Source of the DNA: Gautieria morchelliformis
Lineage: Eukaryota > Basidiomycota > Agaricomycetes > Gomphales > Gomphaceae
Assembly (NCBI GenBank): GCA_015179125.1
Contig: WHVA01000381.1
Coordinates: 49,972 to 113,971 of the forward strand
Length of the DNA stretch: 64,000 nt
Reading direction: 5' to 3'
Positions 11,449 through 24,000 of this stretch are shown one piece after another. The position numbers and the translations under genes are program-made. The notes below the pieces were generated by a model. The model was given only the letters and a program-made list of their open reading frames with translations. It was not told the origin of the DNA and ran no database searches. The stretch's first letter is position 1; each line of letters starts with the position of its first letter.

Positions 11449-11841
11449 ATGTTCGCATGATGAGTCGCGAATGCCAAGGCGCCAGGTAGAATTACATCAA
11501 AGGCCTGCCTGTGCTTGAAGCAGGCCAACATGTGCAGGTAGACGTTGAAACTACCTCGTGCGTGCTCAACCATTAGAGAAAATATATTGGTCAGTTGCAG
11601 CGTGTCCTCCCGGAAAACGGCACGGTTATGGAGCAGTCATGGAATGCAAAATTCAAAAAAGTCTCGTACATTGTAAAACCTTTTACATCAGTCACCATGC
11701 AAGAAAGTGTTCGTAAAAAAATGTCCGCCAGTTTGAGTCTTATCTCTCGCAACCCGCCACATGCAACACGCCTGAGCAAATTCGTGTTTAACGAAGTAGG
11801 AGAAGCCGCGAGAGGAACATACCTAGTTTGATTTGTGGATC
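11449..11841. other. Gap between two minus-strand genes
   Basis: Probably holds the 5' exon(s) and promoter of the gene at 10083-11448 and the 3' untranslated region of the cerato-platanin gene. The frames at 11591-11857 (minus) and 11595-11831 (plus) overlap each other and show no motif. Confidence 0.35.
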
Positions 11842-12307
11842 TCACGTCAACCCACATGTTGACGGACTGACTTGAAATACAGCAGCATCGATTACCCCAA
11901 CTTCCGGCGCATGACCGCCTGTGAATATATTCATGGTTGATTCGGCTACATTGAATCCGTTGGTGGCAACATCAATCGCGAGGTTCTATGGGAAATATTT
12001 GGTAAGAGGACAGCCTTCACAAAAGGGCTGTTTTAATTGTTATACTTGCATTTATGGTTATATTGTTGAAGACTATCGCCCAACAAGTTAGACATCCCGG
12101 TGAATCAAATCCTGTCACGGCCTGTGCCCCCATGATGCGGGGAAAGCCGGGTATGGAGCTAAAAGTAGTGAAACCCCTGGATGCGAGAACGCCGGAGCAA
12201 GCCACAGTGTTGACAGACTGGGCCGAGTTGTCGTAGACGGGGTCAAAGGAGACGCGTACGGCGAGAGCGGAGGTGGCTAGGACAAGAAGTGAAGATAGAG
12301 GAAACAT
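11842..12307 (-). CDS. Secreted cerato-platanin family protein (133 aa)
   Basis: Two exons, 12307-12050 (86 codons) and 11985-11842 (47 codons plus stop). A signal peptide MFPLSSLLVLATSALA precedes the mature start VRVSFDPVYDNSAQSV. The mature chain has the family hallmarks: VACSGVLASRGFTTFSSIPG, then GFDSPGCLTCWAI, and the end VFQVSPSTCGLT, giving the four conserved cysteines. Length and order match cerato-platanins, small secreted fungal proteins with an expansin-like fold that bind chitin oligomers and act at the cell surface or as elicitors. The second exon contains NGFNVAESTMNIFTGG, the usual helix before the last strand. The only intron starts with GCAAGT, a GC-AG intron; no GT donor preserves the frame. 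It looks intact. Confidence 0.9.
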
Positions 12308-13512
12308 TTTGAAACTCGAACGTTGAACCCGCGGTGATGAATTGGTGTAGTACTACCGTGACACCAGTCCGTGGCACAAATGAGGTTTCACGTTTGTCTG
12401 AACGATGTTTTATAGCGTCTCCGGCATCCCTTGAGACGTTCCACATGACCACCCTATTAGACTCAGCCCTTTCACCTCAGGAAGCCTTCAATGGGGGAGA
12501 GTCAGGTGCAACATACGTCTGGTTAATTATGTAGCTTACCTTGCTCTTTAGCACCCATCACATAAACTTGTTAATAGAATACAGCGAAGCCTGACCCCCG
12601 ACGAAGTGATATTCAATGGGCGACTTTCCGTGGGCTAAATTCGTAAATTCGTGGCACGTTCTAAGCGGAACATCGAACCGGGTGCTAGCCGATGACAGGG
12701 AAGCGTTTTACACGTCCGCTGTGACAGAAATTAATGTTTTAAACAAAGGTCCATGTAGGACGGGGGTCTAACCTATCTGCTGTTTCCTAAACCAAAAAAT
12801 GTGTCATTTGATGACCTGTTTCTTGCCCTACTTATTCGTGCCGGCAGGATGCCGATGACAGCTTGCGTCTGAGCACCACCATTGTTTTGGCGTTACGGTT
12901 TCGAAGAGTCGGTACTCGACAGCAGTCACGCGGAGTCGGTTTAGAACCAGGAGTGTGGCTACAGAACGTCACCGCTCCACATGACCATGAATTTGGGGGG
13001 GGCGGGGAGATTCTTGCGCATAGAGATATTTCAAAATCATATAAGTACCGAGCCATGAATCATCCTGACGTAGTTTGTCAGCAGATGTAAGTTGATGATC
13101 GTGACATCAAGCAGAGAAGTAAGTAAGACTACTTATAGAAGCAGGTCAGAGGACACGCAGTTGACTGGAGAACTTCTTGGGCACATGCTGTCTTGGCGGC
13201 GGATCTAAACCTTACATAACCAGGTGGGCACTGCAGTCCTTACAGTAACTAACAAGACTGTCATATCGACGAAGGCTTATAGTATGTACACTGTTTGCCA
13301 GATTAGGCGTATCTTGTACAAAATGATTGCAAGAAGGATAAAAAAAAGGAACCAGGAGCAATAAGGAAATATACACCCGAATATTTTGAATTCGCGAGTT
13401 TCCGGTTCACTACACTACAGCCAAAATCAAGAAAAACCTGCGTTATTTGATGTGCCACCAGTAGTGGTACTTCGCTCACACATTAGTGCGTGTATTCGAT
13501 CGCGTCAAGGTT
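12308..13512. other. Intergenic; nothing recognised
   Basis: The upstream region of the cerato-platanin gene. Frames at 12243-12452, 12334-12534, 12832-13056 and 12863-13090 overlap on opposite strands and carry no motif. The right end is the 3' flank of the membrane-protein gene. Confidence 0.4.
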
Positions 13513-14733
13513 TTAATTCCCTGGAACGAGGGGGGCCCTCTCCTCATCACGCAGGACACTAACCGAAGAGCCGCGCCACGAGGTAAGTAGGCCATATAGA
13601 GCCTTCAAGATCCAGAATAGTGACAACAGGGAGAAGGCAAGCGCCGACCAATGAATGAAAGGTTCATGCTGGTCTATATGGGACGCATCGTGAGCGAAGG
13701 ATACCAAGGAAGGAAGCACAACCCGTACGAGCGAAGATTGCGAAAAGACCCCATGCGATGGCGATGCTAGCTGCGAGATCACCCTCAGGGCTGGAGAAGG
13801 CATACGCAGCCGAGGTAGCCTCAAGGAAGAGCCTGGACTTGGGTATAAATATCGAGAACCATAGACAAACAAACAGGACTCACAAGCCGAGGAAAACAAA
13901 CACTTTTGTGAAAATTCCAGCTTTGTGGGTTGCTGCGTCGACGCCGAATGCCTCGAAAGCGGTGAGGATAACCAGGAAAGTCGTCCAACCATGGTAAAGC
14001 GAGAAAGGCAGATGAACCCACACTAATGGACAAGCACGTGAGCGGCAAAGCGCCCATGTGATGGAAAGTGGATACGCACGTTCGTCATTCAAATTCTCGC
14101 TTGCGTGATGCTTTTTGACGATGTAATAGATGTGGGACACGGTCGAGCTGACAAGGAGTGCAAAGATGAATGCGAGAATGTAGTATTGGTGTCCCTGCCA
14201 TCTCTGTCAACAGGATGCCCTCAGAGTAAAGTTAAGATTACACACCCAAAGGTTCACGTAAATTGAGTTAAGCACAGCAAGAAGGGGGAAACGCCAGCCA
14301 ATTCCATCGATGATAATCCTTTTTCCTTCGTCGAAGAACTGGTAGACGATGGCACCGAGGAGAAGTAGATGCACAAGGGACCTGCAGTCGATGGTAAGAA
14401 TCAAAAGATCCGTGTCACGCAACAAAAAAGTCACCAAATTCCAAAGGCGTATGCCTGTGGGGTGAAGTATGTCTCTTTTCCAGACCGGTAGATTCCTTCC
14501 GGAGTAGCTACGGTGTAGAGATTGGATCCCAGGAAAACAAAGTAAACAACTACGTTTACGATCTAAGGGCAAACTGTATCAGAATCGTCGTGGTAAAGAG
14601 GACACTTTGAGCAGTGTACGGGATGGGAGGATGGCGGACATGAACGCGCGAGACAGATCAAAATGTAACATGAAATGTAAAAGTTACCAACCTTGAGAAA
14701 TATCCCATCTTTCCAATGAGAGGTCGAAGGCAT
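13513..14733 (-). CDS. Multi-pass membrane protein, 7 exons (277 aa), unassigned
   Basis: Minus-strand exons 14733-14692, 14562-14435, 14381-14246, 14203-14080, 14022-13884, 13832-13729 and 13673-13513 total 834 nt with consistent phases; introns are 42-129 nt. The protein starts [14 protein letters not shown]. It has about seven hydrophobic segments, among them [51 protein letters not shown] and [20 protein letters not shown], and ends in a charged tail [13 protein letters not shown]. The segment [16 protein letters not shown] resembles the 'P-x-x-W/F-x-F-x-I-W' theme of TspO-like proteins, but I cannot assign it to a family; similar fungal proteins are often labelled hypothetical. The first donor (GTTGGT) is unusual and intron 3 is very short (42 nt), so those junctions are least certain. 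Confidence 0.7.
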
Positions 14734-15916
14734 GATTACTGTGTTGTTAGTGTGTGGTAGTTGTATGTGGGGCGCTGTGCCGGTTTCAAGGTACAAAGAA
14801 AGTTATATATGCCTGCGGAGGCACGTAATCACGTCATATGCGTATTTTGCGGAGTTGAACGGAGATTGCCTTCTTCCGAGCTAATGGCTTCTACTTCCAC
14901 TTCCGCTTGGCTCTGGAGCAAGGGCTGCGCTGTTCTGCTACGTCCCTCGTGTGCCTTATAACTTGGCTTGGATTTCAAAGTCCCTGGGAGTATGTTTTAG
15001 TGGAGGGCTAGCTGACCATCGCATCGTCTATGGATATTGGAATGGCCAAAGTAAACTTGAAGCGCATCTGTCACTGATTGGCGAATGTCTCCTTGACTTG
15101 CATTGACAAGAACTCGGTAAGTACAGTACTGTTTGTCGCGCCAAGACAGATGTAGGCATGATGCGATCATGAACAGGAAGTACAAGTAGGTAGGCACTTT
15201 CATTGCGTGACCTGTACACAGCCATGACGTTGTTGGTTGTTGGTCCCCGGTCCCTACCTCGTGTGTTCTCCAGAGGGGCTTGCCGGCGCCCATTGGTAGT
15301 GTTTCTACTTTAAGTGTGCCGGTGTTTAACAGCACAGCCACCGAGCGTTCAAGTGGAAAATCATTGAAGCCTATATTTCTATGTAATGCGGCCGCCCTAT
15401 TACAACATCCACCTTTACTTCCCAAACATACGGGAGGTGCAAACGTATTCAGAATCCTCAGGACGAGCCTCAGGCGGGACAACGGCCCAGTTGGACGCAA
15501 ATATTACTGTTTGAGACGTCTACCAGGTATCCTTGTTCTTCACATGGTGGTCCTCCAAGTTTGACGACACAGCTGAAAGGTTTTTGTCACGAGTGGAAAA
15601 CGTTGTACCAGGCATGTAATTTTTTTATCACCTTGCCGTTGGCTTAGGTCACTATTTGGCGGTCCTTGACGGTTTTATATCAAAAAATGTTTATTAAACC
15701 TCGTTAGGTCAATCATTAGGTCCGTTAGTTACTCGTGAATATTTGGTACCACATTACTTTTGTGAGTAACATACCATCCATCTCGCATTTTCAAGCCATA
15801 TCGAGTGGCGATCAAAGGCACGTGGGCCGTCACTTAAGTGTAAGCGGCGATGCACTGTCCCGGTCGGAAGGGTCTGTTCACCCCTTCACCTTTCCCTCCT
15901 CAAATCGTCGTCCACG
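14734..15916. other. Intergenic; no supported gene
   Basis: Upstream of the membrane-protein gene and downstream of the gene at 15917. A minus-strand frame at 14997-15500 (167 codons) lacks any motif and is crossed by others. A TA-rich block at 15600-15780 contains short repeats of GTTAGGTC(A) type but no recognisable element. Confidence 0.35.
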
Positions 15917-16857
15917 TCAAGATATTCTGGACTTCAGGCTCTCAAGTTTCTCTTCTTTTGCCTTGATTTCAGCCTGCGAATATCATATTTAATATTCGAT
16001 TTATCAGCGATCAATATTATACCGGTACAAACCTCCAGTTCTGCATTGCTTATACCTTCCGGCCGATGCGCTACCGAATGTGTGTATTTGGCCTGGTATA
16101 CATTGCAGAGCTGTCAGTCTTTGTAAGTCATTTTGTTGCGGGTGCTCTGGCTTACCGCAAGGTTTCTAATTCTGCGCATGAGAGACTGCTCCCATTCCTC
16201 TTTGTCAATCTCCAGGACCTCATCCAAATCTTCGTCTGTCTGTCTCGGGTCATTGGGACCGGTAGTGCTTTGAAGCGACGAAGCCTCTTTCGCGTTTTCT
16301 TTGCCGGGCCGTACGCGCTTCTTCTTATCAGATGGGTTGTCGGTAGACACTAACACTGCGTCCTCATCAATCTCGTTCATCTTCACAAGCTTCCTCTTCC
16401 CACTAGATGGACTTTGGTTAAACACCGTCGGCTTCACATCTTCTTGCGATGCAGCTGTTGGGGCCGAGCAGGTACAATTGCGTGGCACCGGGAGTCGGAC
16501 CACAGGGTCTTTCGACTTTTTCTCCTTCATCTTGGGACTTTGTCCCGCCTCTCTTAGGTCAAACAAAAAGGATACGTCGGCCCAGGGCGCGTGAAACGTG
16601 GCGTACGGGTCCTCGTCACCTTCTAAAAGTTTGACGGTCTCTAGGGTCTGAACAGAAACCTTCCGGCACATTCGACGAACGTCGACACGGATTTGACCAA
16701 GTGTGTTGGCTGAGTAAAGGTAAGCAGCGACTTGACAGAAAATCAATTGAGCAATCACAATCCAGTATTGCTTGACCTGCTTTGATGTAATCACGGTCAC
16801 CGTTCTTGTTCCAACACTTGCCCCAAAACCTATGCTGCGTCTTTGGTTCGCTAACAT
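15917..16857 (-). CDS. Acidic, coiled-coil protein, 3' exons (5' end unresolved)
   Basis: Minus-strand exons: main exon down to 16156, then 16110-16033 and 15973-15917, joined in phase by GT-AG introns (16111-16155, 15974-16032) to a stop at 15917-15919. The main exon reads TLETVKLLEGDEDPYATFHA, WADVSFLFDLREAG, a basic linker (KKKRVRPGKENAKE) and EVLEIDKEEWEQSLMRRIRN. The final exons give ISNAELE and AEIKAKEEKLESLKSRIS, a short coiled coil. Composition suggests a nuclear or scaffolding protein, but no family is recognised. The frame is open to 16857, yet the segment upstream of about 16700 looks intronic; further 5' exons probably exist, possibly including the Cys-rich frame near 17050-17194. 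Confidence 0.5.
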
Positions 16858-18589
16858 GCATGTAAGACTGAATGCCCAGACTAAATGACCGCCTAGCGGG
16901 TGATACGGTCCAAACGCGACATTGAAGATTGACTGGGGAGTCCACCGCGATTAGTTGCACGAAAAGTCTCTAAAAGGTATGGTAATGTGTAAGCCCGGTG
17001 AAACCACAATGCCTGCTACCACAAGTGCAACCGGTACATGAGATGTACTTAACTTGATTCGGTTTCACTGCTACGGTTCTAAGGATGGTCTGCGATGAAT
17101 CCCGGGTTGTAGCTCGCCCAGGATCATAGTTGGTCGGCCCTTCGAGAGCAATCAGGTTGCATTCAATACGGCAGCTCTCCGAGTCGCTGCACATCGTGTG
17201 CTGAGGATAGACAGTTGCAGTACTGTAGGCTCGGACAGACCAGGAGGGTCTTGAAAATTTAACAAATTACAATCGCGCCTATGGTAAAGGCGGGCCTTTT
17301 CAATAATTACAGTAAATAACACGTAACAAGCCAAGATTAGATTTCAGATCGGGTGGCGGGTGTTGTGCTTTCCAGAGGACCGGCCGGCCAGCCGCAGTGA
17401 AGCATGAACACGGTCTACTGTTCTTCCTGCTACATGCTTACCCAAGATCACCCCAACCTAGTGATGTTGAGTGTCGTCGAAGTTTACTGTAATTGGATTT
17501 ATATGCAAGAAAAAGTTTGGTGACCTACCTAGTTTTAAAATGTTCTCTCCTTGTTAAACTTGTTTACGCTGTAATGAAAGCAGTAGTTGGTATGATAGTA
17601 TGCCTACTAGTATAGTAGTAGTAGAGACTGCGAACAATTCCACGAAAGACATAGCATATATGTGGCGACTAACACGCGAGCCCTGGACATGAAGGTACTT
17701 GTCTACCATCAATACGGCTAAGCTAGGAGCACTTAGTTTGTTTCGCAGGAGTTCTCGTGATCTTCCTAGCTAGCATGGGTTGTCACCGGAACTACGCCCG
17801 CATGAGCTTCCCTCTAGTAAGCGTGATATTTTGACGACCTGCGTTGCTCCACTCTACTAAAGGAGGGTCTGAGAGAGGCTTGTAGAACTCAGAACTATCA
17901 ATGGGCAAAGTCTAAGACTCATAAAGAGCTCTCGATAACACACGAATACAGGTCAACAGCGGGCACCGCACCCCACCTGGTCAGGAAACAGTACTCGCCT
18001 GCAAAAGTTTCAATATATGAGTACACGTACGGTCTCGCCTATAGTAACCCCGTGACACCTCTGGCCCTGTATACGGGCCTTTGTTCCAAAGCTGCACACT
18101 GCGCCTTCAACTCTTGTTCGCGTTGAAGCAGAGTACGCCGCTCATCCTACGTTATTAATTCTAAGCGCGTCAGCAACCAAAGGCTAGCACGTACTATGCC
18201 TGCTGACCTTCAACTTCATAGCTGCGATCTCAAGCCTTGCGAGCACCATCTTCCTTCTGAGTTCTGTACGACGCTTGATGTCCGAGATCTAACGTGCAGT
18301 CGCAAGTGAGTCAGAGCATTCAGACAATTAGGCGAAGCCCACCGACCCCCATGGTGGATTGGAGGCTTTTCTGAAGCCTGAGGCCCTTGCTTTCCCGAAT
18401 CTGGCGTTCCTGCCCGATATTATGCTCCGTCATATCCGAATGCTGCTCACGTGGATGGAGGGTTAGAGAGCGTGGTACCCGGTGATGGCCCGGGCCGCCT
18501 CCTTGCGCTTTGCTCATAAGCAGAAACTCGAACGTGATGTAGGGCCGCATTCCACGTTCGTGGTCGTCAATAAACTTCAAATAAGCCTT
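16858..18589. other. Possible 5' exons, then intergenic sequence
   Basis: The minus-strand segment 17194-17050 (CSDSESCRIECNLIALEG) could be an upstream exon of the gene at 15917 but is not anchored. From 17300 to 18300 nothing is recognised. A minus-strand frame at 18320-18580 (KFIDDHERGMRPYITFEFLL) has plausible coding composition but no known match. Confidence 0.25.
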
Positions 18590-19015
18590 TTGGGGTGTAC
18601 CTCTGATCCGGAGCAGACATTCCGGGATGGTATGAACTCGACGAAATTCCAGCCTGGCGATACCAGACCTTGCCGCCTATCGGTCCCATCTACTCTCTCT
18701 CAGCTTCCGAACTCAAAGCACTTCATGAGTTCATTGACGAGCACTTGAACATCGGTTTCATCCGACCTTCGCGCTCGCCTCATGGTGCACCGGTATTGTT
18801 TGTCCGCAAAAAAGATGGCTCACTTCGGTTGTGTGTTGACTTCCGAGGTTTAAACAAGATCTCGAAAAAAGATCGGTACCCATTACCATTGATTGCTGAC
18901 TTACTTGATGCTCCAAAGAATGCTCGCATCTATATGAAGATTGACCTTCATCACGCTTACCACCTCGTAAGGGTGGCCAAGGGTGATGAATTGACTCACA
19001 GAGTAATATGAGCAT
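18590..19015 (+). mobile_element. Ty3/gypsy pol fragment: reverse transcriptase N-terminal part (fossil)
   Basis: From about 18665 the plus frame reads [54 protein letters not shown] and [19 protein letters not shown], the opening motifs of Ty3-type reverse transcriptase, close in sequence to the corresponding part of element A. It stops abruptly after [11 protein letters not shown]. No LTRs or other domains are attached. A broken, isolated fragment. Confidence 0.8.
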
Positions 19016-19113
19016 CCCTGCATGCGTGCGGTGAGTAGCGAAATGATGCCCTGAGTTCCAAAAAATGGCCTGGCGAGTTTTGTATCAATTTTCAAATGAT
19101 ATCCAACTTTCAT

Positions 19114-19253
19114 TAGGGCTGCACACCATGCCGTACATCCACGGCTGTACGGTGCCATGTTACGGCCACGGCACCCGTACCGTCAAGGGTTTGGGTGATG
19201 TGCCGACGGTATGGCATACGGTACGGTGTGATGCCGTATGTACGGCATGTACT
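19114..19253 (+). mobile_element. hAT-like MITE fragment, GTACGG-rich (family F)
   Basis: Begins TAGGGCTGCACACC at 19114, a hAT-type terminal motif, followed by CCGTACATCCACGGCTGTAC and further CCGTAC/GTACGG palindromic units. Near-identical starts occur at 20628 (plus) and, inverted, at 28735 (minus). No transposase and no opposite terminus is found here, so this is a partial, non-autonomous element. Confidence 0.5.
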
Positions 19254-19942
19254 TTTCAATCTCCGCCTCGTTTCAATTTCAGCCTCGATGTCGTTTCCTT
19301 TCACTCAAGTACCCACGTTCCTACGTATTACTGACGACAACGTTAAACATTCTAGCTATGCACGACTGCCCCTTTCTCAGGTTGCGACGCCCAGGTGTGT
19401 GTCCAGTAGTAACCCCCCTAGCAATTTCTCATATAGTGAGCAGTCCCGAAGTATCCAGAACATGGCATGCTTCGGTGCCGAGCACAGCCTCCGAGTGCGT
19501 TGCCTCCAATATTCACCGCGTTTTAGGGGTTCGTAATCGTGGTGGGAATTCTCACGAGTAGGTGAGATCTAGCGGGGTTATAGTGGGTGCTCGGGCTGTG
19601 ATCAGTCAGGGTACTCGGATCATGAATATGGCGTGCCTTGCGTTCAGTTTAGATACCTTCATAGATGTTAGTCCTCGTTCGTAGGTCCAAACAATATAGG
19701 TATTCAGCATCATAACACGTGAGCTCATCACAGCCTGACCGACCCGCCTCCTCTGAGCACAAGCTTTTATGAACTTGTCAAATTGTGCCCGTGCATATCG
19801 TGTATTTGCAATGCTATTACCTACATCCATGTTTAAGCCTCGCAAGTAGTCCTAATCTAATTATACTTGAGCCCCTCGAAACCAGGCAGATCAGTGGAGA
19901 TAAAATTAGTTCCATTACTCTAATAGGTAGCACCTCAACGCG
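19254..19942. other. No gene recognised
   Basis: Overlapping frames at 19195-19536, 19238-19561 and 19606-19845 have no motifs. Probably degenerate repeat DNA. Confidence 0.3.
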
Positions 19943-20287
19943 ATGCGTCATAGCTACATCACGTCCACACCGCCCCATAGAATTTTCTTTTCTACCTTAA
20001 GAGCCATTCCACTGCCTTCCCTGCACCCTGAAAACATGCGGGTTGTTCACCACGACCCGAGCGACCCATATCCGAACCCACCGCCAACTCTGACAAATTC
20101 GAAGTTGCGTAAGAAGTGGCATGCAATGGCTCTTGAGACTCGAGAAGCATTGTGGCAGGAAGTTGAGGGTTCGACAGCTGAACCAGAGAGTGATGACAGA
20201 ATAGTTGACCCCCATGAGCTTCTTCGCGGCATTAACAACAAAAAACATTCGGTCTGCCGACGAATGTGGGCATCTCAAACTGTGTAA
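19943..20287 (+). CDS. Unassigned small open frame
   Basis: A 114-codon frame whose second half (NSKLRKKWHAMALETREALW, ESDDRIVDPHELLRG) has convincing helical, charged composition, beginning perhaps at Met 32 (MRVVHHDPSDPYPNPPPTL). No family is recognised. It abuts the broken C-terminal end of the Plavaka relic on the other strand and may be an exon of another decayed transposon gene. Confidence 0.25.
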   Translation: MRHSYITSTPPHRIFFSTLRAIPLPSLHPENMRVVHHDPSDPYPNPPPTLTNSKLRKKWHAMALETREALWQEVEGSTAEPESDDRIVDPHELLRGINNKKHSVCRRMWASQTV

Positions 20288-20487
20288 AAATTTAATGAAT
20301 CAGCATATAATTACATATAGCCGTCCAAACGCACGCTATTGAGATACTCGTGAATTAACCCAAGCTTGCGTTTGACCTTGGAAGTGTTCGATCGAAGGCT
20401 ACTCCCCTGTATCCATGTAGCATACCAGTGATTCTTGATCACACCTGCACACCAAATTGTCATCTAGTCTGGTTACAGAAGGTCATC

Positions 20488-21025
20488 TGTCAGGGGACAG
20501 CCTGGTGGTTCTTCTTGTTCTTCTTTCCCTTTATCTTCTGTTATCTTCTGCCTTCCTCACCTGCTTGTCCTTGCCTGTTCCTCCCTTTCCTTAAATTTGA
20601 GTTCCATACTCCACCACCCATGTTCATTAGGGATGCACACCGTGCCGTACATCCACGGCTGTACGGTGCCGTATTACGGCCACGGCACCCGTACCGTCAA
20701 GGCTCGGTGTGCTGTGCCGACGGTACGGTTTGACACTGTATATACCGTACAAATACGGCCGTGTACGGTATGTACGGTATGTATACGGCATGCATCGGTA
20801 AACGCCGAAAACGTGTTAGCCGAGCCAAAAACACAGGGCGCCTGATGGGTGCTACTGCTGGCATGTACACATCGGGCATGCCTAATTAGTCTGCATAGGC
20901 TGACATAAAGCGCAGCAGGTGTGTACGTCGCCTATGTAGTTACTGAGTAGTGTCTTATATAGCTTTGGATCCCCCTTACCAGTGCTCTGTGTGACTTACC
21001 ACGAGCAGGTAGGGTTGCCCTTACA
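20488..21025 (+). repeat. Left LTR of unit E
   Basis: Matches 26164-26436 at both ends; the middle is occupied by a GTACGG-rich MITE fragment starting at 20628. Preceded by the TCATC target duplication. Confidence 0.75.
20628..20960 (+). mobile_element. hAT-like MITE fragment (family F) inside LTR
   Basis: Starts TAGGGATGCACACCG, continues with the same CCGTACATCCACGGCTGTAC block as the copy at 19114 and many GTACGG/CCGTAC units up to about 20795. The uninterrupted right LTR lacks it. The far terminus and an 8-bp duplication could not be located, so the right boundary is approximate. Confidence 0.5.
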
Positions 21026-24000
21026 GCAGAATCGGGTGACCAACCGAGGACCGACGGTACAGTTGTGCAATCCGAATGCAGACGATTTTCCAAGTTGCAA
21101 TTCCACTTCCTACGCTGTCCTTCTTCACACGCGGAAGCCCACCGACCTTTCAACTTGCACAAGTAGCGGTCCACTACAGGTGTAGGTGAAAGGCGACGTA
21201 GGAGGTCTTACAAAGCGACCGCGCCCCTTCCCGTGCAAACTCGTTCTTGCTTCTGCAGGGTACTAGTAACGGTCCACTGCGGGTGCAGGTGAACGCCGCC
21301 AGCAGGAGACAACGGGTTAACGTAGGACCGTGCACCGCCCTCTGATTTAATTCAAGGCGACACGTTAAACGCTGCCTGACACGCAGTAGGGTGCACCGCT
21401 CCGTGCGACACCGTAAACCCCCACTGACACTTACACTTCCGATCTATCTACAGCCTGAGCCATTGGTGTCTACTCTACGTTGCCCACACCCATGACACCA
21501 CACTTCGACCCGCACTTCACACACTTTGAAACCGCACCATCGCACCCGACTACCTTCGTGCTCCCTTCATCCGAAACTCCCCCTGCTGCACGATCCTCAC
21601 CCCGACCCTCTCCTATACCCCACAATCGTTTTAATTAAAATTTCACCGAAGGAAGGAGCTGTAAAGAAGAAATGGGAGACAAGATGAACAAGAACGGCTA
21701 GACGCACCGCTGTCCAAGTACGACCCCGCCGCCGTGCCATGTGTGCACACGTCGCGCACCTGCGACGCAGCCATTACCTCCGTACCACCTCTTGCATACC
21801 CGTCTTCGCACTTGTCAACACTGCACACGCGTGCATCTATGTCCCAGAAGATATCCGAAGGGGTGGAAAAGGATCAGAGACGGGTGAAGACGGCCGTGGA
21901 GGGACTTGAAAAAGTTGTGGCTGTGTAAAGATATCATGACGTACGGTCCCAAAAGCGCACATATCTCCTCAGAAATGTCTAGCTGGTTGCACTGTGGAGA
22001 AGCGGTAAGCGGGATGTTTGAGAGAACAGGAGGAAGTCCCGCGTCACCTCAGTGGGGATCTGCCACGGATCCTTCCTGCAATTCTGTACACACTCCAGAC
22101 TCCCATGTGCCGTGCACTCCCAGGCCATGGCACGTCCCTGCACATGTGTACCCTGCGCTTCCTTTCCACATAGACTTCCCACGTAGATCTGCATGAACCA
22201 GTCCTGCACTTCGGCACGCAGCCAGAGGTCCTCCGCCAGCTCCAGCACATGGTCCGACATTCCATGCACGCCACGCGATGCTTCGATCGATGCATGCTCC
22301 ATGGTCCCGTATTGCGCCGCCTCGAACTACCACTCTGCACCGCAGCCGACCAAGGACTGCGGGACGCACCCCTGTCGTTCACATGCCAACCGCAGACCGC
22401 ACGAGTACTACCCCGCCGCCGCCGCCGAAGGACCACCCATACGGGCTGTCACCATACATGACAGCGGCATTGACGTCCCAGCTAACCGTGGACACGGCAT
22501 CCAGCTCTGCGCTCGCCTTCCCAGCTCCCGCCACACGCATCCTGCGCCCCTACGACGCCTGCCCTATCTTAAGCCTGACGTGTCTGAGGGCCTCGCACCA
22601 CAGCTCACAAGCCCCTCTTGAACTCCCCTGGAGCCGGATAGGCTGCCCCGTACGCGACGCAATGCCACGCATGCGTGTGCAGAGGGACGGCGCACACTAG
22701 AGTGCCAGCAACTCACAACCCTGGAACGCAGAGTGTGCAGTGAGGGAAGGAGGTGACGGTGCGGGTGGATACAGTATGGGGATTGTATAGGCACCCGAGT
22801 TGGCAATGGCAGGAACTCCCCGTACCTCCCCCCCCATGTGCCCTCTCAGTGGTCCTTTCCCATCCATGCGTGCACATGTCTACATGTCTACACACGACAT
22901 GGTGCTGCGCGTGGCCCTGTGTCAACGACCGCGGTGCCATGCTTACGCGTACTCGCCTCCACTTGCTCACGCACGTGCACCTACCCAGCCGCATCCTGAG
23001 CAACGATCTCGGCGTCAGGCATCCAGTGCAGATGTCCCTACAGACCCACAGGGCCCTGCAAACACCCCGCCGTGCATCACCATGACAACCCACGTACCAC
23101 GGACTCTGGTGGCCTTACAGCACCACCAGCCATAACTTGGGGCCCTGTAGCCACGCTACCACTGACGCCGCACGCGTCGTGACATCACGAATGCATGCGG
23201 ACTCCCGTACAGACAAATGTGCCCATGCCCACTCATGCATGCACGCGCGGCCACAGGGGGGCGTACAGAGGTTGCAAACAGAGCACACCCCCACGCGAGC
23301 GGCCATGAAGCCACGCAGTCTGGCGATGTTGGTCTATGAGACACAGTGCGAGGTTGCGCTGCCACCCACGGACGAGGCTGCCACGAGAGACCCGCATAGC
23401 ATGCAGTTCCGACGGCTCGCCAATCGCCATGCTACATACCCGGACCTTGTCGAGGGTGACTGCTTGCGTGGGTGACACGACCGTGACCTGCGTTGCCGAC
23501 ACGACACCCTCGTCATGCCCCGTGGTGTAGGCCCCTCCCATCCGCGATACGGCGAGAGCCACGACAGTCCTGCGCAGTGTATGCAGGTGCGTATGGTGCC
23601 GCGCGGCCTCGTCTCCGTGCAGCACCGTTCACCCGAGGGACCCGCATCCCTTCGCCCACCACCCTGCAACGCGATACCCCACCCTCGCGTCCCTTGTCCC
23701 ACTCCTGTCACCTGTTCCAGCTCCCACCAACGCACGAGCATATTCTCGCGCGCCGGACACGAGCTGGGGGAAGAGGGAGAGGGAGAGCAGACAACGGGGA
23801 TAGAGAAGAGAGAGACATCGGGCCGATGTGGTATAATGAGGGAGGATGCGGAGATGTAGATGGGCAGTGTGTAGGTGCTCGACAGAACAGACACACTGGT
23901 GGCGCCCAGCTCCGTATTCCCCATCTACACCCCTCGGAAGCTCCGTAGACTGGACAGGAATGCCCCAGACACCACGGTGACATAGCACCCTATCAGGCGC

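Noticed and set aside
11591-11857. Minus-strand frame of 88 codons just downstream of the cerato-platanin stop
   Set aside because: It overlaps the true C-terminal exon in another frame and has no motif; likely 3' untranslated sequence.
14997-15500. 167-codon minus-strand frame
   Set aside because: No motif, no splice support, and it lies in the presumed promoter region of the membrane-protein gene.
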